Shown here: piece by piece, positions 60,444 to 64,000 of the stretch
How positions within the stretch are numbered: position 1 is the stretch's first letter
How the letters are laid out: each line of letters begins with the position of its first letter
Source: Bog-756 sp050014755
GTDB taxonomy: Bacteria > Actinomycetota > Acidimicrobiia > Acidimicrobiales > RAAP-2
Direction: 5' to 3'
Assembly: GCA_050014755.1 (NCBI GenBank)
Contig: JBEKCS010000003.1
Coordinates: 30,549 to 94,548 of the forward strand
Length of the DNA: 64,000 bases
Notes under the pieces: generated by a model
What the model saw: only the letters and a program-made list of their open reading frames with translations
Told to the model about the DNA's origin: nothing
Databases searched by the model: none
Program-made: the position numbers and the translations under genes

Positions 60444-60490
60444 AGAACGGGTTCGGCCAGAACCGGGGACAACGACCCGCGCCCGGAACG

Positions 60491-60950
60491 GTGTCCTTTG
60501 ACTCTGGTCCCTGTCCATTCACCGTGAGACCATTTTGGAATGAAGCGGCGGCGGCACACTTCCTCATACCGGCGGCGATGACGATCGTGAGTGCAGGTTG
60601 TGGAGGCGCCCACGAATCAACCAGATCGACTCCGACGAGCACGTCCTCTTCCTCGATGACTGTCATCGGTCGATGTCGCTCGGATGACCTCTCGGTGGCG
60701 GTCGAACAGACGATGGGAGCGGGCCAGGGAGCCTCATGGTCGGTCGGTCGATCGGGGTGGGTCCGCCACTGCGACCGCAGTCGTCGAGGGGTCGGCGCAG
60801 TCCTGCACCGACCCTGTCACCGTGACGGGGTTCCGGGTCTACCCACCGGATCAGGCTTCACTCCTTGTTGCGCCGCAGCAGCTGGCGATCTTTGCAAATG
60901 TTCCTCCCCTGGCGGAGCTCACACAGATGACAACTTGGAGTTCACCGTGA
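60491..60950 (+). pseudogene. frameshifted DUF4232-type lipoprotein
   Basis: Two frames carry the two ends of one lipoprotein. The first (60491-about 60770) gives a lipobox (AAMTIVSAGC-GG), a Ser/Thr-rich linker, and the DUF4232 start CRSDDLSVAVEQTMGAGQG. The second (about 60760-60950) gives its end: GGSATATAVVEG, SCTDPVTVTGFRVYPPDQAS, and FANVPPL. The central part of the domain, with the usual FTNxxxxxCxLxGYPGV, is missing, so a deletion plus frameshift is likely. A stop ends the second frame at 60950. Confidence 0.6.
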
Positions 60951-61197
60951 TGACACGGAACAGTTGCCCGACGAACGGCAGACGGCACTCCACCTGTGTG
61001 CGAAATCGGCCCAGGCGCCTTGCCGACGATGCTGCGGGGCTCGTGCGCCTCACCGACAATGCATGGAGCGCACTGAAACGCTGAGAGCTCCTCCGTCGTT
61101 GTAGGTGGTGGGCCCGGCCGGGAAAGCGCGGGTGGCATTCGGCCGGACCCGACTCAGCGGCCATACGAGCCGAATCCCGCACGACAGAGGAGCAGCG
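60951..61197. other. intergenic region before the IPT gene
   Basis: No gene recognised in 247 bases after the broken lipoprotein. The strand carries the IPT ribosome site AGAGGAG just before 61198. I found no operator or strong hairpin. Confidence 0.4.
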
Positions 61198-62094
61198 ATG
61201 TCCACAATGAAGCGAGCGGCACTCGTCATGGCAGTAGCAGTGGCGGCACTCGGTGTCGGCACCCTGGGCACGGCCGGCGTGGCGTCAGCCACCAAGCCCA
61301 AAGTCCCGGCCGTCACATCGATCGCCCCCGATCATGGCCCGGTCGCCGGCGGCACGTTGGTGGAGATCCGCGGGACGAACCTCGGCGGAGTCACCGGCGT
61401 GCTCTTCGGTACCACTCCTTCTGCGTCGGTGATCCCGGGGTCGCAGCGAGAGATCAGCGCGTATTCCCCGCCTGGCGTCGGCACCGTGGACATCACGGTG
61501 ACCACCGGCTCGGTGACGAGTGCCACCGTGCCCGCCGACGAATTCACCTACGTCACGACGCCATCGATCCAGTCGGTCCGCCCGCGGGCCGGCACCACCT
61601 TGGGTGGGAACAGGGTCACCATCGCGGGATCAGGATTCATCGGGGCCACCGCGGTGTCCTTCGGGTCGGTTGCGGCCACGAGCTTCACCGTCCAATCCGA
61701 CCAGGAGATCCTCGCCATCTCGCCGGCCGAGCCGGCCGGTGACGTGAACGTCTCGGTCACCACACCGAACGGAACGACTCCCGTCGATCCTGCCGATGTC
61801 TACGGCTTCTCGTTGGACGTCCCCATCGTCACCTCGGTCGCACCCGACTTCGGACCCACTTCGGGCGGCACGGTGGTCACGATCACCGGCAAGCGGTTCA
61901 CGCACGTCCAGGCGGTGGACTTCGGTTCGACTCAATTGGCCCCGACCTCCTACTCGGTCACGAACGGCAAGACGATCACCGCCGTGGCACCTCCGGGAGT
62001 CGGAACGGTGGATGTGACCGTGACCAATCTGTCGGGAACGAGTGCCATCAACAGCCCGGTCGATCAATTCACGTACCAGACACCGGGCAGCTGA
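61198..62094 (+). CDS. secreted IPT/TIG-domain protein
   Basis: A 298-residue exported protein. The signal peptide is basic (MSTMKRAALVMAVAVAALGVGTLG) with cleavage likely after VASA. Three IPT/TIG immunoglobulin-like domains follow, each opening with PxVxSxxPxxGPxxGGTxVxIxGxxF (about 40-115, 117-200 and 203-295) and containing FGxxxAxS strands. Such domains mediate cell-surface binding. The start ATG 61198 follows AGAGGAG. A pair of hairpins after the stop and the convergent gene suggest a stand-alone unit. Confidence 0.9.
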   Translation: MSTMKRAALVMAVAVAALGVGTLGTAGVASATKPKVPAVTSIAPDHGPVAGGTLVEIRGTNLGGVTGVLFGTTPSASVIPGSQREISAYSPPGVGTVDITVTTGSVTSATVPADEFTYVTTPSIQSVRPRAGTTLGGNRVTIAGSGFIGATAVSFGSVAATSFTVQSDQEILAISPAEPAGDVNVSVTTPNGTTPVDPADVYGFSLDVPIVTSVAPDFGPTSGGTVVTITGKRFTHVQAVDFGSTQLAPTSYSVTNGKTITAVAPPGVGTVDVTVTNLSGTSAINSPVDQFTYQTPGS

Positions 62095-62110
62095 CCGTCG
62101 ATCGGTACGT

Positions 62111-62132
62111 GGTCCCTTCGGTACCAGGGACC
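62111..62132 (+). terminator. hairpin after IPT gene
   Basis: GGTCCCT and AGGGACC form a 7-bp stem with an 8-base loop (TCGGTACC), 16 bases after the stop. It is a plausible terminator for the IPT gene. Confidence 0.45.
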
Positions 62133-62203
62133 GGGACGTGCCGCTCGCTACGGCAGCTGTTCGGTAGACGCTGATCGAACTCCCAGCACCTGACCATCCC
62201 CGA

Positions 62204-62250
62204 GTCTGCTCGTCGGTTCACCGGCCTCGAGCCTGAGCCGACGAGCAGAC
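62204..62250. terminator. long perfect hairpin, bidirectional terminator candidate
   Basis: GTCTGCTCGTCGG (62204-62216) and CCGACGAGCAGAC (62238-62250) form a perfect 13-bp stem with a 21-base loop. It lies between the convergent IPT and carboxylase genes. No U-tract is seen on either side. A bidirectional terminator is the best reading. Confidence 0.65.
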
Positions 62251-62362
62251 CGGGAGATGCCTCTCTACCCGATGGCGTGCGGCTCCCGAATGCACCGGAC
62301 AACTGGACCGCCGGCGCTCTGTCGCAGCGGGCGCCATCACCATTCGAGTTCCTCGGAGGCGG

Positions 62363-64000
62363 TCACCACGTGTCGATGCAGTTCCGCTTCTTGCCCGAGC
62401 GTGCCACGGCGGGCGGCGCCGAACGCAGCGCCTCGACGATCCGCCTCCTCGACTCGGCCGGGTCGATGACATCGTCGATCTCGTAGGCGGTGGCCACGTT
62501 CAGCGCCTTTCCGTGCTCGTAGGCCAGCTCGACCATCGAGGCGAAGAACGCCTCACGCTCCACCGGGTCCTCGACCGCTTCGAGCTCGCGCCGGAATCCC
62601 AGGCGCACCGCTCCCTCCAGGCCCATACCCCCGAGCTCCCCGCTCGGCCAGGCCACGAGGAACAGCGGGGACCGGAAGCTCCCCCCGGCCATCGCCTGGG
62701 CCCCGAGCCCGTAACCCTTGCGGAGGACGATGGTGCAGAACGGGACGGTGAGGCTCGCCCCGATGACGAACAGCCGGCTGACGTGACGAACCTGTCCCGT
62801 TCGCTCCGCCTCGGGACCCACCATGAACCCGGGGGTATCGCACAGGAAGACCACCGGAAGGTCGTGGGCGTCGCACAACTGCAGGAAGCGGGCGGCCTTG
62901 TCGGCGCCGTCGGCGTCGATGGCGCCCCCGAGCCAGGTCGGGTCGTTGGCCACGACACCGACCGGCCTGCCCTCGATCCGGGCCAAGACGGTCACCATGC
63001 CCACCCCGAATCCGCTCCGGAGCTCGAGCAACGAATCGGTGTCGACCATCGTGTGCAGGAGGCGGCGAATGTCGTAGGCCCGCAACCGCTCCTCGGGGAT
63101 CGCCGAGCGCAGAAGTCGCTGGTCGGCACACGACCAGTCGTCGACCGGCCCCTGGAAGTAGGACAGGTAGCGCTTGACCAGATCGACCGCCTCGGCGTCG
63201 TCGGCAGCCACCAGGTCCACCACCCCGTTCGCCGCCTGCACCTCCAGCGGACCGACCTCCTCGGGCCGGTAGGAGCCGAGGCCCCCGCCCTCGATCATGG
63301 CCGGGCCGCCCATCCCTATGGAGGTGCCCTCGGTGGCGATGATCACGTCGCAGCAGCCGAGCAGTGCGGCGTTGCCCGCGAAGCACCAGCCCGAGGCGAT
63401 CCCGACCAGAGGAACCAGCCCGCTCAGGCGGCCGAACAGGGCGAACGCCTGGGTGTCGAGGCCGGTGATCACCGCGTAGTCGGTGTCCCCCGGACGGCCG
63501 CCGCCGCCCTCGGCGAACAGCACCAGCGGAAGGCGCAGGCGTTCCACGAGTTCGAACAACCGGTCCTTCTTCCGGTGGTTCTGCTGCCCCTGGGTGCCCG
63601 CCAGCACCGTGTAGTCGTAGGAGACGACGGCACACCTGGCACGATCGTCAGGGAAGCGGTCGCCGTTCACCCGGGCGGTGCCACCCACCAGACCGTCGGC
63701 AGGGGTGCGCTCGATCAGCTCCTGCACCGGTCGGCGTCTGCGTTGGGCGGCGATGGCGAAGCCGCCGAACTCGGTGAAACTGTCCGGATCGCACAGATCG
63801 TCGATGTTCTCGCGTGCCGTCCGACGGCCCTGCTCGTGGCGGCGGGCGACGACATCGGCCCGCCCGGCGTCGGCCAGCAACCCCCGACGGGCAAACAGCT
63901 CCGCCAGGTCGGCGCGGACGTTGTCGAGGACGACCTCTTCGGCCGCTTCGGCGAAATCGGCACCCGGCTCCCCCGCCTCGACTACCGCCACCTGCTGGCC
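62363..64000 (-). CDS. acyl-CoA carboxylase, carboxyltransferase part (probably BCCP-fused), 5' end outside window
   Basis: Biotin-dependent carboxylase: the carboxyltransferase moves CO2 from biotin to acyl-CoA. About 546 codons are visible. The CT core includes ENIDDLCDPDSFTEFGGFA, VSYDYTVLAGTQGQQNHRKKDRLFELVE, IASGWCFAGNAALLGCCDVI, and the C-terminal half GVVANDPTWLGGAIDADGADKAARFLQLCDAHDLPVVFLCDTPGFMVG. The frame has no stop up to base 64000. The first visible residues (GQQVAVVEAGEPG) resemble the end of a biotinyl domain. The GTG at 63991 is therefore probably not the start; a BC-BCCP-CT or BCCP-CT fusion continuing upstream is likely. The true start lies outside the window. Confidence 0.88.
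   Translation of the reverse strand, partial: GQQVAVVEAGEPGADFAEAAEEVVLDNVRADLAELFARRGLLADAGRADVVARRHEQGRRTARENIDDLCDPDSFTEFGGFAIAAQRRRRPVQELIERTPADGLVGGTARVNGDRFPDDRARCAVVSYDYTVLAGTQGQQNHRKKDRLFELVERLRLPLVLFAEGGGGRPGDTDYAVITGLDTQAFALFGRLSGLVPLVGIASGWCFAGNAALLGCCDVIIATEGTSIGMGGPAMIEGGGLGSYRPEEVGPLEVQAANGVVDLVAADDAEAVDLVKRYLSYFQGPVDDWSCADQRLLRSAIPEERLRAYDIRRLLHTMVDTDSLLELRSGFGVGMVTVLARIEGRPVGVVANDPTWLGGAIDADGADKAARFLQLCDAHDLPVVFLCDTPGFMVGPEAERTGQVRHVSRLFVIGASLTVPFCTIVLRKGYGLGAQAMAGGSFRSPLFLVAWPSGELGGMGLEGAVRLGFRRELEAVEDPVEREAFFASMVELAYEHGKALNVATAYEIDDVIDPAESRRRIVEALRSAPPAVARSGKKRNCIDTW

Overview
This 64-kb window is high-G+C DNA (about 70 percent by eye) from an actinomycete-like chromosome. 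GTG starts and 4-base ATGA/GTGA gene overlaps are common, and strongly biased codons fill nearly all the space. An Acidimicrobiia-like member of the Actinomycetota fits best. The reasons are the many acyl-CoA dehydrogenases, SDRs and P450s, an F420-type LLM oxidoreductase, a fused IcmF mutase, a protein with GYWLVASDGG repeats, and a MurD2/MurL pair. This placement is inference; no rRNA or other marker gene is present. I saw no tRNA, rRNA, CRISPR array, transposase or phage gene.

Layout. 0-4.3 kb (+): a cut acyl-CoA dehydrogenase, a CaiB-type CoA-transferase, an SDR and an HSL-type esterase. 4.3-8.1 kb (-): TetR regulator, P450, AMP-forming acyl-CoA ligase and a small unknown protein, divergent from icmF (8.2-11.5 kb, +). 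A BtuF-like protein and a MarR regulator share a divergent promoter at 12.3 kb. 12.9-16.9 kb (-): ferredoxin and a branched-chain-type ABC transporter with the two permeases fused. 17.3-28.9 kb and 34.8-40 kb: a catabolic block (CMD-family protein, SDRs, TauD-like and Rieske oxygenases, Baeyer-Villiger monooxygenase, cyclase family, amidohydrolase, class II aldolase, acyl-CoA dehydrogenase, fused E1 dehydrogenase, acyl-CoA ligase, two TetR regulators). Four divergent promoters in this block carry the same palindrome-like site around CYGGTCGGTACA, which suggests one regulon.

28.9-34.8 kb interrupts that block with envelope genes (repeat protein, lipoprotein, ECF sigma factor with a membrane thioredoxin-like protein), then an LLM oxidoreductase and SnoaL-like genes including a decayed one. 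40.8-45.4 kb returns to acyl-CoA and P450 metabolism. 45.5-48.8 kb carries murD2-murL and a SixA-like phosphatase. 49.4-55.7 kb is a five-gene MacAB-like export operon with two adaptors and a lipoprotein.

55.9-59.2 kb holds an aldo/keto reductase, a DsbA-like protein, a histone-deacetylase family protein and a universal stress protein. 59.3-62.1 kb holds a type IV pilin-like protein, a broken DUF4232 lipoprotein and an IPT-domain secreted protein. The window ends inside an acyl-CoA carboxylase that appears to be a biotinyl-carboxyltransferase fusion.

The window as a whole looks like a catabolic region for a hydrophobic or cyclic carboxylic substrate. Ligases make CoA esters, dehydrogenases and SDRs oxidise them, and P450, Rieske and Baeyer-Villiger enzymes oxygenate rings or ketones. 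Cyclase, amidohydrolase and aldolase family enzymes open or split intermediates, and IcmF handles branched acyl-CoA. The substrate cannot be named from sequence alone.
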